Below, piece after piece: positions 27,630-40,428 of a stretch of DNA of 64,000 bases. The stretch is from Achromobacter sp. AONIH1 (GTDB lineage Bacteria > Pseudomonadota > Gammaproteobacteria > Burkholderiales > Burkholderiaceae_B), in the NCBI RefSeq assembly GCF_002902905.1, contig NZ_CP026124.1, positions 5,146,001-5,210,000 of the forward strand, read 5' to 3'. The notes beneath the pieces were generated by a model. It did not search any database, was not told where the DNA came from, and saw only the letters and a list, made by a program, of their open reading frames with translations. The first letter of the stretch is position 1. Each line of letters begins with the position of its first letter. The position numbers and the translations under genes are program-made.

Positions 27630-28448
27630 TCAGGCGGGCGTCAGTCCGACAACCCCGGCCAACCTGGGCAGCACCCGCAAGGCATTGGCGCTGGTCGCCC
27701 GCGCCACCTGTTCCGGCGTCAGCCCGCGCAGCGTCGCCAGCGTGTCCGCGATACGCGCCAGCTCGCCCGGCCGGTTGCGCCGGTCGGGCGGATGCAGCCA
27801 GGCGGGCGGAATGTCCGGCGCGTCGGTTTCCAGCACCAGGTGCTCCAGCGCCACGTCGGTGGCGTGGCGGCGGATCTGCAGCGCCCGCTCGTAGGTCATG
27901 GCCCCGCCCATGCCCAGCGCGAAGCCCAGGTCGACGAAGGCTTGCGCCTGTTGCGCGCTGCCGTTGAAGGCATGGGCGATGCCGCCGATGCGGCCATGAC
28001 GGCGCAGGTGCTTGAGCAGGATGTCCTGGGACTTGCGCACATGCAGCAGCACCGGCAGGCCGAATTCGGCGGCCAGCGCCAGCTGGGCCGCGTAGAAATG
28101 TTCCTGGCGCTCGCGCGGCGCGCCGGCGGCGATCTCAGGCACGAAGAAATCCAACCCGATCTCGCCGATGGCGACGAAGCGTGGATCATCAAGGGCCTGC
28201 TGAACAGCCTCGCGCAGCGCCTGCAAGTCGCCCTCGCCCGCGCGCTCGACATACAGCGGATGGATGCCCAGCGCATAGGCGCCGCCGGCGGTGCGCCGTG
28301 CCAGGTCGCGCACCACGCCGAAGTTGGCGCGTTCGACAGCCGGGATCACGATGGCGGTAACGCCGGCCCGCAGCGCATGCGCGGCCACCTCGGGCCGGTC
28401 GGCGTCGAATTCTGCGGCGTCTAGATGGCAATGGGTGTCGATCAGCAT
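27630..28448 (-). CDS. TatD family metal-dependent hydrolase (deoxyribonuclease)
   Basis: A 272-residue TIM-barrel hydrolase. Metal ligands appear in DTHCHLD (residues 4-10), GEIGLDFF, LLHVRKS, and ETDAPDIPP. Family members act as 3'-5' DNases or D-aminoacyl-tRNA deacylases. It starts 107 bp downstream of lolD on the same strand, so it may be read with lolCD. A weak GTCCC/GGGAC hairpin at 27604-27621 follows the stop. Confidence 0.92.
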   Translation of the reverse strand: MLIDTHCHLDAAEFDADRPEVAAHALRAGVTAIVIPAVERANFGVVRDLARRTAGGAYALGIHPLYVERAGEGDLQALREAVQQALDDPRFVAIGEIGLDFFVPEIAAGAPRERQEHFYAAQLALAAEFGLPVLLHVRKSQDILLKHLRRHGRIGGIAHAFNGSAQQAQAFVDLGFALGMGGAMTYERALQIRRHATDVALEHLVLETDAPDIPPAWLHPPDRRNRPGELARIADTLATLRGLTPEQVARATSANALRVLPRLAGVVGLTPA

Positions 28449-28555
28449 CGCGGGCTCCTGGTGGGCATTATGCGCCCGCGCCTGCCCGGAGGGCGCGCCG
28501 GCAAGTCCAGCGGACGCGCAAGCGGCATCCGCCCGGACCCACGGCGCGAAAACGA

Positions 28556-29237
<682 letters not shown>

Positions 29238-29245
<8 letters not shown>

Positions 29246-30518
29246 GGCGCAGCACCTGTGCGGGTTGCAGGCGCGAGGCGCGCCAGCTGGGATACAGCGT
29301 CGCCAGCAGCGACAGCACCAGCGAGGTCAGGCCGATGGTGACGATGTCGCTGACCTGCGGGTCGGACGGCAGCGCGCTGATGAAATACACCTCGCGCGGC
29401 AGGAACTGCACACCCAGCAGGCGTTCGATGAAGGGCACGATCACGTCCACGTTGTAGGCGATCGCGATGCCGCCGGCCACGCCCAGCAATGTGCCGATGA
29501 CGCCGATCAGCGCGCCCTGCACCAGGAAGATGCGCGCCACTTCGCCCGGCCCGGCGCCCAGCGTGCGCAGGATGGCGATGTCGGATTGCTTGTCCTTGAC
29601 GGCCATCACCAGCGAGGACAGCAGGTTGAACGCGGCCACGGCCACGATCAGCGCCAGGATCAGGAACATCATGCGCTTTTCGGTCTTGACCGCGGCGAAC
29701 CAGGTGCGGTTGTTGCGCGACCAGTCGCTGGCCATCATGTAGGGCGGCAGCACCTGGGCCAGCTCGGCGGCCACCTCGGGCGCCCTCTGCATGTCGGCCA
29801 CGCGCAGTCGCACGCCGGCCGTGCCGCTGTCGCGGAACACGCGGGCGGCGTCCTCGTCGTCGACGAAGGCCAACGAGGAATCGTATTCGTAGTGGCCGGA
29901 AGAGAACACGCCCACCACGGTGAACTGACGCATGCGCGGCGCGAAGCCGGCGGGGCTGATCGAGCCTTGCGGCGCCATCATCATCAGCGTGTCGCCGACC
30001 TTCACGCCCATGCCGTCGGCCAGCTCGTTGCCCAGCACCACGCCAAAGCCGCCGGGCTTCAGGTCGGACAGCTTGCCCGTGACCATCTGCCTGGGCAGGT
30101 CGGACACGCCGCCCTCGGTGGCGGGATCGATGCCGCGCACCTGCACGCCGCGCAGCGCCTGCCCGCGCACCAGCATGCCCTGCGCCGCCACGAAGGGCGC
30201 GCCGGCCTTGACGGCGGGATTCTTCTTGGCGGCGTCGGCGTACTGCTGCCACTGGTCCAGCACGCGCTCGGGCGCGGCGCCGGGTATGTAGAGTTCGATG
30301 TGCGGCAGCACCGACAGCATGCGGTCGCGCACTTCCTTCTGGAAGCCGTTCATGACCGACAGCACCACGATCAGGGCGGCGACGCCCAACGCGATGCCCG
30401 CCATCGAACTCGCGGCGACGAAGGAGATGAAGCGATCGCGGCGGCCGCGTCGCTGGCGGATCCGGGCCAGCCCGGCATAGCGGGCGCCGATCCAGAATTC
30501 GTAGGGTATTTTCAGCAC
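29238..30518 (-). CDS. lolC: Lipoprotein-releasing ABC transporter permease (LolC/LolE family)
   Basis: A 426-residue permease with four membrane segments: one near residues 35-60 and three in the C-terminal third, flanking a large periplasmic domain. Blocks FISFVAASSMAGIALGVAALIVVLSVMNGF and KQSDIAILRTLGA are characteristic. A single LolC/E-type gene beside lolD suggests either a homodimer or a second gene elsewhere. It starts with GTG at 30518; no good Shine-Dalgarno is visible. Confidence 0.93.
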
Positions 30519-30647
30519 GAGCGCATTATGGCATTAACGGCCAGGAAATCGGGGCCGCGGATGTGCGGTTCCAAGACCAGGCGTATCCACCTATGGCAGA
30601 TGGCGGCGGGCCTTAGTTCCCGCCATCGCCAGACTACAATCCCGCCC

Positions 30648-31589
30648 ATGCTGATCGTGATACCGGGCGCCCTGCCCGCCCTCCCCGTGGCCGCCGAGCT
30701 GGCCAAGCTGCTGCCCGAGCGCGCCCCCGCGCTGCACGTCTGGCTGCAGGCCGGCGCCGCGCGCGCCCAACCCTACGACCTGCGCGCGCACGGCTGCACC
30801 GCCTTCGAAGCCTGGCAGCTGCGCCGCGCCGGCCACCGGCCCGAGGCCGGCCTGCCCCTGGGCGCCGGCCTGGGCCCCTTGCTGACGCAGGACCAGCCCC
30901 AGGACGGCGAGCCGGTCTGGCTGGCAGAACTGGCGCACCTGGCGCTGGGCGCGGACCAGGCCATGCTGGCCGATCCGGACCAGATGGACCTGCGCGCCGA
31001 GGAAAGCGCCGCGCTGTACGACACCGTGCGGCCGCTGTTCGACGGCACCGGCTTCGCGGCCGAGCCGCTGGACGCGCGCCGCTGGCGCCTGCGCCTGCCC
31101 GAAGGCTTGCGGCCGGCCACCGCCAGCCCGCTGGCCGTGGCCGGCCACCGGCTGAACGACTGGTGGAAGCAGGACGCCGAAACCCGTCCGTGGCGCCGGC
31201 TGCTCAATGAAATACAGATGGCCTGGCACGACCATCCGGTCAACGAGGCGCGCGCCGCGCGCGGCGTGGCGCCGGTCAACGCGCTTTGGCTGTACGGCGG
31301 CGCCCGCCCCTGGCGCATCGCGCCGCCCGGACAGGAGCTGATCCTGGACGGCCTGGACGCGCCGCAACGCGCGGGCGACTGGGCCGCCTGGCTGGACGCG
31401 CTGCCCGCGCTGGACGCGCAGCTGCGCGCCCGGTCCGGCAAGCAGGGCCTGCCCGGCGCCCCGACCGAACTGCTGCTGCTGGGCGACGACCGCAGCGTCG
31501 CCCTCACCCTGAAACCGCGCGGCAGCCTGCTAGGCTGGCTGCCCGCGCCCAAGAAGAACTGGAGCGCCTGGTGGTCTCACCCCGCTTGA
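30648..31589 (+). CDS. Conserved betaproteobacterial protein of unknown function (COG4255/RpfE-like)
   Basis: A 313-residue protein. I recognise it as a conserved gene found just before recJ in relatives, sometimes labelled RpfE-like or phosphoglycerate mutase, but I see no phosphoglycerate-mutase active site. Features are an N-terminal MLIVIPGALPALP strand, an Ala/Leu-rich body, NALWLYGGARPW in the last third, and a basic, Trp-rich C-terminus (KKNWSAWWSHPA). It starts at the ATG after GCCC at 30648, and its 3' end overlaps recJ by 19 bp, so translation is coupled. It is divergent from lolC. Confidence 0.8.
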   Translation: MLIVIPGALPALPVAAELAKLLPERAPALHVWLQAGAARAQPYDLRAHGCTAFEAWQLRRAGHRPEAGLPLGAGLGPLLTQDQPQDGEPVWLAELAHLALGADQAMLADPDQMDLRAEESAALYDTVRPLFDGTGFAAEPLDARRWRLRLPEGLRPATASPLAVAGHRLNDWWKQDAETRPWRRLLNEIQMAWHDHPVNEARAARGVAPVNALWLYGGARPWRIAPPGQELILDGLDAPQRAGDWAAWLDALPALDAQLRARSGKQGLPGAPTELLLLGDDRSVALTLKPRGSLLGWLPAPKKNWSAWWSHPA

Positions 31590-33271
31590 CCGTACGCCCC
31601 GCCAACCAGGACGCGCTGCGCGCCCTGCAGGCTTCGGGCATCCATCCCCTGCTGGCGCGGCTGTGGGCCGCGCGCGGCGTCACCCATCCCGACCAGACCA
31701 AGCTGGCCTGGCCCGCGCTGCTGCCGCCGGCCGGCCTGACCCATTCCGCGCACGCCGCCGGCGTGCTGGCCGACGCCATCCAGGCCGGCCGCCGCCTGCT
31801 CATCGTGGCCGACTACGACTGCGATGGCGCCACCGCCTGCGCGGTCGGGCTGCGCGCGCTGTCGGCCATGGGCGCGGACGTGGACTTCCTGGTGCCCAAC
31901 CGCTTCGAGACCGGCTACGGCCTGTCGCCTGCCGTGGTCGACCTGGCCGTGACCCATCGCAACGGCAAACCCGACATCATCATCACCGTCGACAACGGCA
32001 TCGCCAGCGTCGACGGCGTGGCCGCCGCCAATGCCGCCGGCATCGGCGTGGTCATCACCGACCACCACCTGCCGGGCGACACGCTGCCCGACGCGCTGGC
32101 CATCGTGAACCCCAACCAGCCCGGCTGCGGCTTTCCGTCGAAGAACCTGGCCGGCGTGGGCGTGATCTTCTACATGATGCTGGCGCTGCGCGCCGAGCTG
32201 CGCCGGCGCGGCGTCTACGCGGCCGACGGCGGCCCCAGGCTGGACGCGCTGTCCGACCTGGTGGCGCTGGGCACCGTGGCCGACGTGGTCAAGCTGGACG
32301 CCAACAATCGCCTGCTGGTCACGCAGGGCCTGCAGCGCATGCGCGCCGGCCGCCTGCAACCGGGCCTGCGCGCCCTGTTCGCCGTGGCCGGCCGCGAGCC
32401 GCGCAGCGCCAATGGCTTCGATCTGGGCTTCGCGCTGGGTCCGCGCATCAACGCCGCCGGACGCCTGGCCGACATGAGCCTGGGCATCGCCTGCTTGACC
32501 ACCGACGACGAGGCCCAGGCGCTGGAGATGGCGCGCGAGCTGGACAACATCAACCGCGAGCGGCGCACCATCGAGGCCGAGATGCGCGAACAGGCGCTGG
32601 CCGCGATGGAAGAGCCCAACGCCGCCGCCGGCGCCACCGTCTGCGTGTTCGACCCGGGCTGGCACCAGGGCGTGGTCGGCCTGGTGGCCTCGCGCCTGAA
32701 GGAGAAATTCTGGCGCCCCACGCTGGCCTTCGCGCCGGCCGGCGACGACGAGATCCGCGGCTCGGGCCGCTCGATTCCCGACGTGCACCTGCGCGACGCG
32801 CTGGACCTGGTATCCAAGCGCAACCCCAACCTGATCCGCAAGTTCGGCGGCCACGCCATGGCCGCCGGCCTGACGCTGGGCCGCAACGATTTCGCCGCCT
32901 TCGCCCCGGCCTTCGACGCCGCGGTGCGCGAGCTGACCGGCCGCGATTCGTTCGAGCCGGTCATCGAGACCGACGGCTCGCTCGAATCGGGCTACGCCAA
33001 CGCGGAAGTGGCCGGTCTGCTCCAGCAACAGGTCTGGGGCGCCGGCTTCGCCGCGCCGCTGTTCCTGGACGAGTTCACCGTGCGCAACCAGCGCCTGGTC
33101 GGCGAAAAGCACCTGAAGCTGTCGCTGGAACGCGGCCAGCAACGCTTCGACGCCATCTGGTTCGGCCACGACCAGTCGCTGCCCGAACGCATCCAGGCGG
33201 CCTACCGGCTGGAGCAGAACGTGTGGAACGGGATGGTGTCGGTGCAGCTGGTCATCGAACACGCTGAATGA
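31571..33271 (+). CDS. recJ: Single-stranded-DNA-specific exonuclease RecJ
   Basis: A 566-residue RecJ. The DHH-superfamily motifs are ADYDCDGATA (Asp81, Asp83) and TDHHLPG (Asp164-His166), with the DHHA1 motif GGHAMAAGLTL in the C-terminal half. It is a 5'-3' exonuclease for mismatch repair, RecF recombination and base-excision repair. The GTG at 31571 has GGAG 6 nt upstream and overlaps the preceding gene. Its 3' end runs straight into the dispersed GC-rich repeats. Confidence 0.96.
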   Translation: MVSPRLTVRPANQDALRALQASGIHPLLARLWAARGVTHPDQTKLAWPALLPPAGLTHSAHAAGVLADAIQAGRRLLIVADYDCDGATACAVGLRALSAMGADVDFLVPNRFETGYGLSPAVVDLAVTHRNGKPDIIITVDNGIASVDGVAAANAAGIGVVITDHHLPGDTLPDALAIVNPNQPGCGFPSKNLAGVGVIFYMMLALRAELRRRGVYAADGGPRLDALSDLVALGTVADVVKLDANNRLLVTQGLQRMRAGRLQPGLRALFAVAGREPRSANGFDLGFALGPRINAAGRLADMSLGIACLTTDDEAQALEMARELDNINRERRTIEAEMREQALAAMEEPNAAAGATVCVFDPGWHQGVVGLVASRLKEKFWRPTLAFAPAGDDEIRGSGRSIPDVHLRDALDLVSKRNPNLIRKFGGHAMAAGLTLGRNDFAAFAPAFDAAVRELTGRDSFEPVIETDGSLESGYANAEVAGLLQQQVWGAGFAAPLFLDEFTVRNQRLVGEKHLKLSLERGQQRFDAIWFGHDQSLPERIQAAYRLEQNVWNGMVSVQLVIEHAE

Positions 33272-33274
33272 AGG

Positions 33275-33394
33275 GGCCCACCCCCGAAGCGCCTATGGCG
33301 CTCCCCCTCAAGGGGGCGCCACTGCGGACCGGAAGGACCGGCCCACCCCCGAGCGCTACGCGCTCCCCCTCAAGGGGGCGCCACTGCGGACCGG
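33275..33394. repeat. Two tandem copies of a dispersed GC-rich intergenic repeat
   Basis: Copy 1 (33275-33332) and copy 2 (33340-33394) share GGCCCACCCCCGA-GCGC, a CGCTCCCCCTCAAGGGGGCG core and GCCACTGCGGACCGG. Each copy contains two stems: one around GCGC...GCGC and one CCCCCTCAAGGGGG. A third, inverted copy lies at 58465-58510. Position directly after recJ suggests a transcript-end stabiliser or terminator (inference). Confidence 0.75.
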
Positions 33395-33484
33395 CAAAGC
33401 CGGCTCCGCGTGGCCCCGGTCTGGGGGCGAGCGTCTTTCTAGGGACGTGAGGCGCTTGGCGCCGTCGGTTGCTTGAATGTGGTT

Positions 33485-33519
33485 GCCGCGGGCAGGCCGG
33501 ATTTGGCCTTGCCCGCGGC
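33485..33519. terminator. Long hairpin between recJ region and MFS gene
   Basis: GCCGCGGGCAGGCC pairs with GGCCTTGCCCGCGGC across a 6-nt loop with one bulged base, 11 bp beyond the MFS stop. It is likely the terminator for the - strand transporter and perhaps for recJ read-through. No U-run is present. Confidence 0.55.
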
Positions 33520-33529
33520 TTGGCGCTGT

Positions 33530-34840
<1,311 letters not shown>

Positions 34841-35141
34841 TGCTAGTCTCCTGTCCTCTGTCGGGATGCGGCTGGCAGCCGGCCAGCCTGGCGGCGCGCC
34901 CGGTCCGCCTTGGGAGCGGCCGGCGCCACGCCAGCCTAGAACCCGCCGATTGACAGAAAGCTGAACAATCCGCCGGACCGCGCGCAAACCCCTAGACGCC
35001 ACGCCAGGCCGTTCCCACCGGGCGCCGCAACCCGACGCGTCGAGCGTATCCGTCCCCCTCCTTCGCCCTCCGCCCGCTGGTCGGCTCCATCCACGGTAAA
35101 ATGCCCGGTTTCGCACAAAAGTCATCAGGATAGGATCAATC
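34841..35141. other. 301-bp divergent promoter region between MFS gene and prfB
   Basis: No gene or repeat is convincing. A TAAAAT hexamer at 35097-35102 could be the prfB -10, about 40 nt before its ATG, but no good -35 precedes it. A TTGACA at 34950-34955 lacks a partner -10. Confidence 0.4.
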
Positions 35142-36246
35142 ATGGAAGCCGAACGTCAGAACCAGCTCGCCGCCCGCCTCGCCGACTACGCGGAGCGCGA
35201 ACAGGCTCTACGGAGGTATCTTTGACTACGATGCCAAAGCCGAACGCCTGCAAGTCGTAAACGCCGAGCTGGAAGATCCCTCGGTCTGGAACGATCCCAA
35301 GCACGCCCAGGACCTGGGCCGTGAGAAGAAAGCCCTGGAAGACGTGGTGGAAACGCTGACCGCGCTGGGCACCGGCCTGTCCGACTCGAACGAGCTGTTC
35401 GAGCTGGCCGCCTCGGACGACGACGACGCCACGCTCGAATCGATCGAGCTGGACGCCAACGGCTTCCAGGAAAAGCTGGAAGCGCTGGAATTCCGCCGCA
35501 TGTTCTCGAACCCGGCCGACCCGCTGAACTGCTTCCTGGACATCCAGGCCGGCGCCGGCGGCACGGAAGCGCAGGACTGGGCCTCGATGCTGCTGCGCCA
35601 GTACCTGAAGTACGCCGAGCGCAAGGGCTTCAAGGCCGAAGTGCTGGAAGAATCCGAAGGCGAAGTCGCGGGTCTGAAATCCGCCACCATCAAGATCGAG
35701 GGCGAGTACGCCTTCGGCTACCTGCGCACCGAGACCGGCGTGCACCGCCTGGTGCGCAAGAGCCCGTTCGACTCGTCGGGCGGCCGCCACACGTCGTTCG
35801 CCAGCGTGTTCGTCTACCCCGAAGTCGACGATTCCTTCGAGGTCGAGGTCAATCCGGCCGACCTGCGCGTGGACACCTACCGCGCGTCCGGCGCCGGCGG
35901 CCAGCACATCAACAAGACCGACTCGGCCGTGCGCCTGACGCACATGCCGACCGGCATCGTGGTGCAGTGCCAGAACGACCGTTCGCAGCACCGCAACCGC
36001 GCCGAAGCCATGCAGATGCTGAAGTCCAAGCTCTACGAGCTGGAAATGCGCAATCGCATGGCCGAGCAGCAGAAGCTGGAAGACTCCAAGACCGACGTGG
36101 GCTGGGGCCACCAGATCCGTTCCTATGTGCTGGACCAGAGCCGCATCAAGGACCTGCGCACCAACGTGGAAATCTCCAACACCCAGAAGGTGCTGGACGG
36201 CGACCTGGACCCGTTCATCCAGGCCAGCCTGAAGCAAGGCGTCTGA
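35142..36246 (+). CDS. prfB: Peptide chain release factor 2, with programmed +1 frameshift
   Basis: RF2 reads UGA and UAA stop codons. The gene is two frames: 35142-35222 (27 codons ending CGG AGG TAT CTT) then an in-frame TGA at 35223, with translation resuming in +1 at GAC 35224 and ending at 36246. The joined protein is 367 residues. The tripeptide anticodon SPF is at 207-209 and the catalytic GGQ at 252-254, matching the family. It is immediately upstream of an SDR and lysS. Confidence 0.97.
35211..35226 (+). other. prfB programmed +1 ribosomal frameshift site
   Basis: CGG AGG TAT CTT TGA C: a Shine-Dalgarno-like GGAGG three nucleotides before the slippery CTT and a TGA followed by C. 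This is the conserved autoregulatory cassette by which low RF2 permits a shift into the +1 frame. Confidence 0.95.
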
Positions 36247-36287
36247 GCGGCCCGTCCCTTACATCGATCGCATCCGGAGGTCCCTGA

Positions 36288-37043
36288 ATGACTCACACCG
36301 TCGCCATCCTCACCGGCGCCTCGCGCGGCATCGGCGCCGCCATGGCGCGCCAGCTGGCCAAACCGGGCACGCGCCTGATCACGCTGGCCCGCCGCGAGGA
36401 TCCCGAGCTGGCCGCGCACGCGCGCGCCCAGGACGCGCAGCTGGAGCAGCTGGCCGTGGACCTGTCCGACCTGCGCGCCGCCGAACAGGCCGCCGAACGG
36501 ATCTGCGCCGCGCTGCCGCGCGACGCCAAGCGCTACCTGCTGATCAACAACGCGGGCACGGTGCATCCTGTGTCCGGCACCGACGCGCTGATCGACGGCC
36601 AGGCCATCGCCTCGGCCTTCAACCTGAACGTCACCGCCGTCATGCTGCTGACCGCGCGCTTCCTGGCCGCGGTCGAGGACCTTCCGGCCGACCGCCGCGT
36701 GCTGAACATCTCGTCCGGCGCGGGCCGCAATCCCAACGCCGGCTGGGGCGTGTACTGCGCCACCAAGGCGGCGCTGGACATGTACTCGCGCGTGGTCAAG
36801 CAGGAACAGGGCGAGACCGGCGCGCGCGTCGTCTCGCTGGCGCCCGGCATCGTCGACACCGACATGCAGGTCGCGATCCGCTCCAGCGACCCGGCGCATT
36901 TCCCCGCGCTGTCCAAGTTCCAGGAATTCCACGCCACCGGCAAGCTGTCCTCGCCCGCCAACGTGGCCACCCGCATCCTCGCCTACCTGGATCGCGACGA
37001 TTTCGGCACGACTGAAATCGACGACATCCGCAATTACGACTGA
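36288..37043 (+). CDS. SDR family oxidoreductase (sepiapterin reductase-like)
   Basis: A 251-residue short-chain dehydrogenase with [11 protein letters not shown] at residues 9-19, the NNAG motif (INNAGTV), and the catalytic YCATK. The tail lacks the usual GG ending and resembles the YueD/sepiapterin-reductase branch. CGGAGG precedes the ATG. It lies 41 bp after prfB and 8 bp before lysS, so it is likely in the same transcript. Substrate is unknown. Confidence 0.92.
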   Translation: MTHTVAILTGASRGIGAAMARQLAKPGTRLITLARREDPELAAHARAQDAQLEQLAVDLSDLRAAEQAAERICAALPRDAKRYLLINNAGTVHPVSGTDALIDGQAIASAFNLNVTAVMLLTARFLAAVEDLPADRRVLNISSGAGRNPNAGWGVYCATKAALDMYSRVVKQEQGETGARVVSLAPGIVDTDMQVAIRSSDPAHFPALSKFQEFHATGKLSSPANVATRILAYLDRDDFGTTEIDDIRNYD

Positions 37044-37051
37044 TCCCCACC

Positions 37052-38575
<1,524 letters not shown>

Positions 38576-38591
38576 GGTCGGGAACCGCGCC

Positions 38592-38915
38592 ATGTTCTTC
38601 AAGATCCTGGTGCTGCTGGCGGTCGCCGCCGGGCTGGTCTACCTGATCAAGCAACCCCGGCGCGGCCAGGCCGCCGGCGCTTTTCACGCCGCGCCGGCGC
38701 GCCGCAAGCCGGCATTCGTCGCCCTGTGCGTCGGCGCCGCGCTGTCGCTGCTGGCTTCGCTGATGAGCGCGGTGCTGTGGATGGGCGCGGTGGCCGGCGG
38801 CGTGACCGGCGGCGGCTATCGCGGCCAGGCCGACTACCTACTGCCCGTGGCAGGGTGCCTGCTGGCACTGGCCGTGGCCTGCGCGGTAGGCGCGTTCCTC
38901 AAGCGCAGGGGCTGA
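38592..38915 (+). CDS. Small membrane protein of unknown function
   Basis: A 107-residue protein with three hydrophobic segments: residues 3-20, about 43-72 and about 84-102. A basic loop (RRGQ, ARRKP) follows the first, and the C-terminus is KRRG. No domain is recognised. It begins 16 bp after lysS and is probably co-transcribed. Length, hydrophobic pattern and codon use fit a real gene, but there is no homology evidence. Confidence 0.6.
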   Translation: MFFKILVLLAVAAGLVYLIKQPRRGQAAGAFHAAPARRKPAFVALCVGAALSLLASLMSAVLWMGAVAGGVTGGGYRGQADYLLPVAGCLLALAVACAVGAFLKRRG

Positions 38916-38969
38916 CACCCGGCCTCCTCCGACTCGAGCAAGATTGCCTCCACGACCTCAAGGCAGCCC

Positions 38970-40403
38970 ATGAAGCTCTACGAGAAGTTGGCGCGGGATA
39001 TCGAAGGGCAGATCCTCAAGGGCGTCTATCGCGACGGCGAGCGCCTGCAATCGGTGCGAGAAACCAGCAGGCAGCGCCAGGTCAGCATCACCACGGTCCT
39101 GCGCGCCTATCTGCTGCTGGAAAGCCGCGGGCTCATCAAGAGTCGCCCCCAATCGGGCTTCTACGTGACTCCGCCCGCTGGCGAGCGCGCCCCGGCCGGC
39201 GGCCAGGCCGACACGGCACGGCCCATCGCCATTTCTTCCCCGGTCGACGTCAGTCGGCTGGTGCTGTCCACCTTGCGCACAATCTCGCAAGGCCACGCCA
39301 TCCCGCTGGGCTCGCCCTATCCCGACCCCGCCGGCTTCGCCTTCGACAAGCTCGGCCGCTACGCCCATGCCGCGAGCAAGGACGCCTCGCTGAACGAGCT
39401 GCGCAACGCCCTGCCCCCAGGACACCCCCAGCTGCTGCGGCAGATCGTGCGGCGCCACCTGGACCAGGGCTTGGTCGTCGATCCGGCCGAGCCCATCGTC
39501 ACCGTGGGCGCGACCGAGGCCATCAATCTGTGCCTGCAGGCCGTGGCCAGGCCGGGCGACGTGATCGCGGTGGAAACGCCCACCTTCTACGCGATGCTGC
39601 ACGCCATCGAGCGCATGGGCATGAAAGTGGTCGAGGTTCCCACCGATCCGGAGCTGGGCATCGACGTGGACATGCTTGCCCGGCTGGCCCGCGAGCTACC
39701 CATCGCCGCCTGCATGGTGATGCCGAACTTCCAGAACCCGCTGGGCTTTCGCATGCCCGATGAGCGCAAGGCGGCGCTGGTCCGGCTGGCGACGGAACGC
39801 GACATGCCCATCATCGAGAACGGGGTCTGCAACGAGCTTTACTACGGCGACACGCCGCCCGGCACGCTCAAGGCCCATGACACCAAGGGCCTGGTACTGC
39901 ACTGCTCGTCCTTCTCCAAGACCCTGACGTCCGTCTACCGCATCGGCTGGGCATTGCCGGGCCGCTACCGCGACCAGGTCGAGAAGCTGAAATTCCTAAA
40001 CACGCTGACCACGCCCGCGATTCCGCAACTGGCCATCGCGGAATACCTGGAGCGCGACGGCTACGACCACAGGCTGCGGCGCATGCGCAAGGCCTACGCA
40101 CAGCAGGCCGGCCTGATGCGCCACGCGGTGCACCGATGGTTCCCCGAAGGCACGCGCACCTCGAACCCGCAAGGCGGATACGTATTGTGGGTGGAACTGC
40201 CCGCGCCGATCGACGGCATGGAAATCTACCAGCGGGCGCTGGAGCGCGGCATCACCGTCGGGCCGGGCTACATGTTCTCGGTCTCCGACAGCTACCGCAA
40301 TTTCATCCGGCTCAACTACAGCAGCCCCTGGTCGCGCGAGGTCGAGCAGGCGGTGGCCACCGTCGGCAAGATCGCCGCCAGCGCCCTGCGCGCCAGACGC
40401 TGA
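38970..40403 (+). CDS. GntR/MocR-type PLP-dependent regulator or aminotransferase
   Basis: A 477-residue fusion protein. Residues 1-75 form a GntR winged helix (YEKLARDIEGQILKG, then VRETSRQRQVSITTVLRAYLLLESRGLI). Residues from about 110 form a class I aminotransferase fold with the PLP lysine in SSFSKTL and an NFQNPLG motif for cofactor binding. MocR proteins use PLP as a sensory ligand and usually regulate neighbours. It converges on the YdeP-like oxidoreductase, the likely target, whose promoter has a 24-bp palindrome at 42739-42762 (inference). Confidence 0.92.
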   Translation: MKLYEKLARDIEGQILKGVYRDGERLQSVRETSRQRQVSITTVLRAYLLLESRGLIKSRPQSGFYVTPPAGERAPAGGQADTARPIAISSPVDVSRLVLSTLRTISQGHAIPLGSPYPDPAGFAFDKLGRYAHAASKDASLNELRNALPPGHPQLLRQIVRRHLDQGLVVDPAEPIVTVGATEAINLCLQAVARPGDVIAVETPTFYAMLHAIERMGMKVVEVPTDPELGIDVDMLARLARELPIAACMVMPNFQNPLGFRMPDERKAALVRLATERDMPIIENGVCNELYYGDTPPGTLKAHDTKGLVLHCSSFSKTLTSVYRIGWALPGRYRDQVEKLKFLNTLTTPAIPQLAIAEYLERDGYDHRLRRMRKAYAQQAGLMRHAVHRWFPEGTRTSNPQGGYVLWVELPAPIDGMEIYQRALERGITVGPGYMFSVSDSYRNFIRLNYSSPWSREVEQAVATVGKIAASALRARR

Positions 40404-40428
40404 CGGCGCGACTACTCTGCCCGGCGAC

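Noticed and set aside
33275..33394. CRISPR-like array
   Set aside because: Only two adjacent copies, with a 7-bp gap rather than unique 30-bp spacers, and no cas genes; it is a dispersed palindromic repeat.
35223..35225. prfB as a broken gene with a premature stop
   Set aside because: The stop is the conserved programmed frameshift signal, with all its sequence elements in register.
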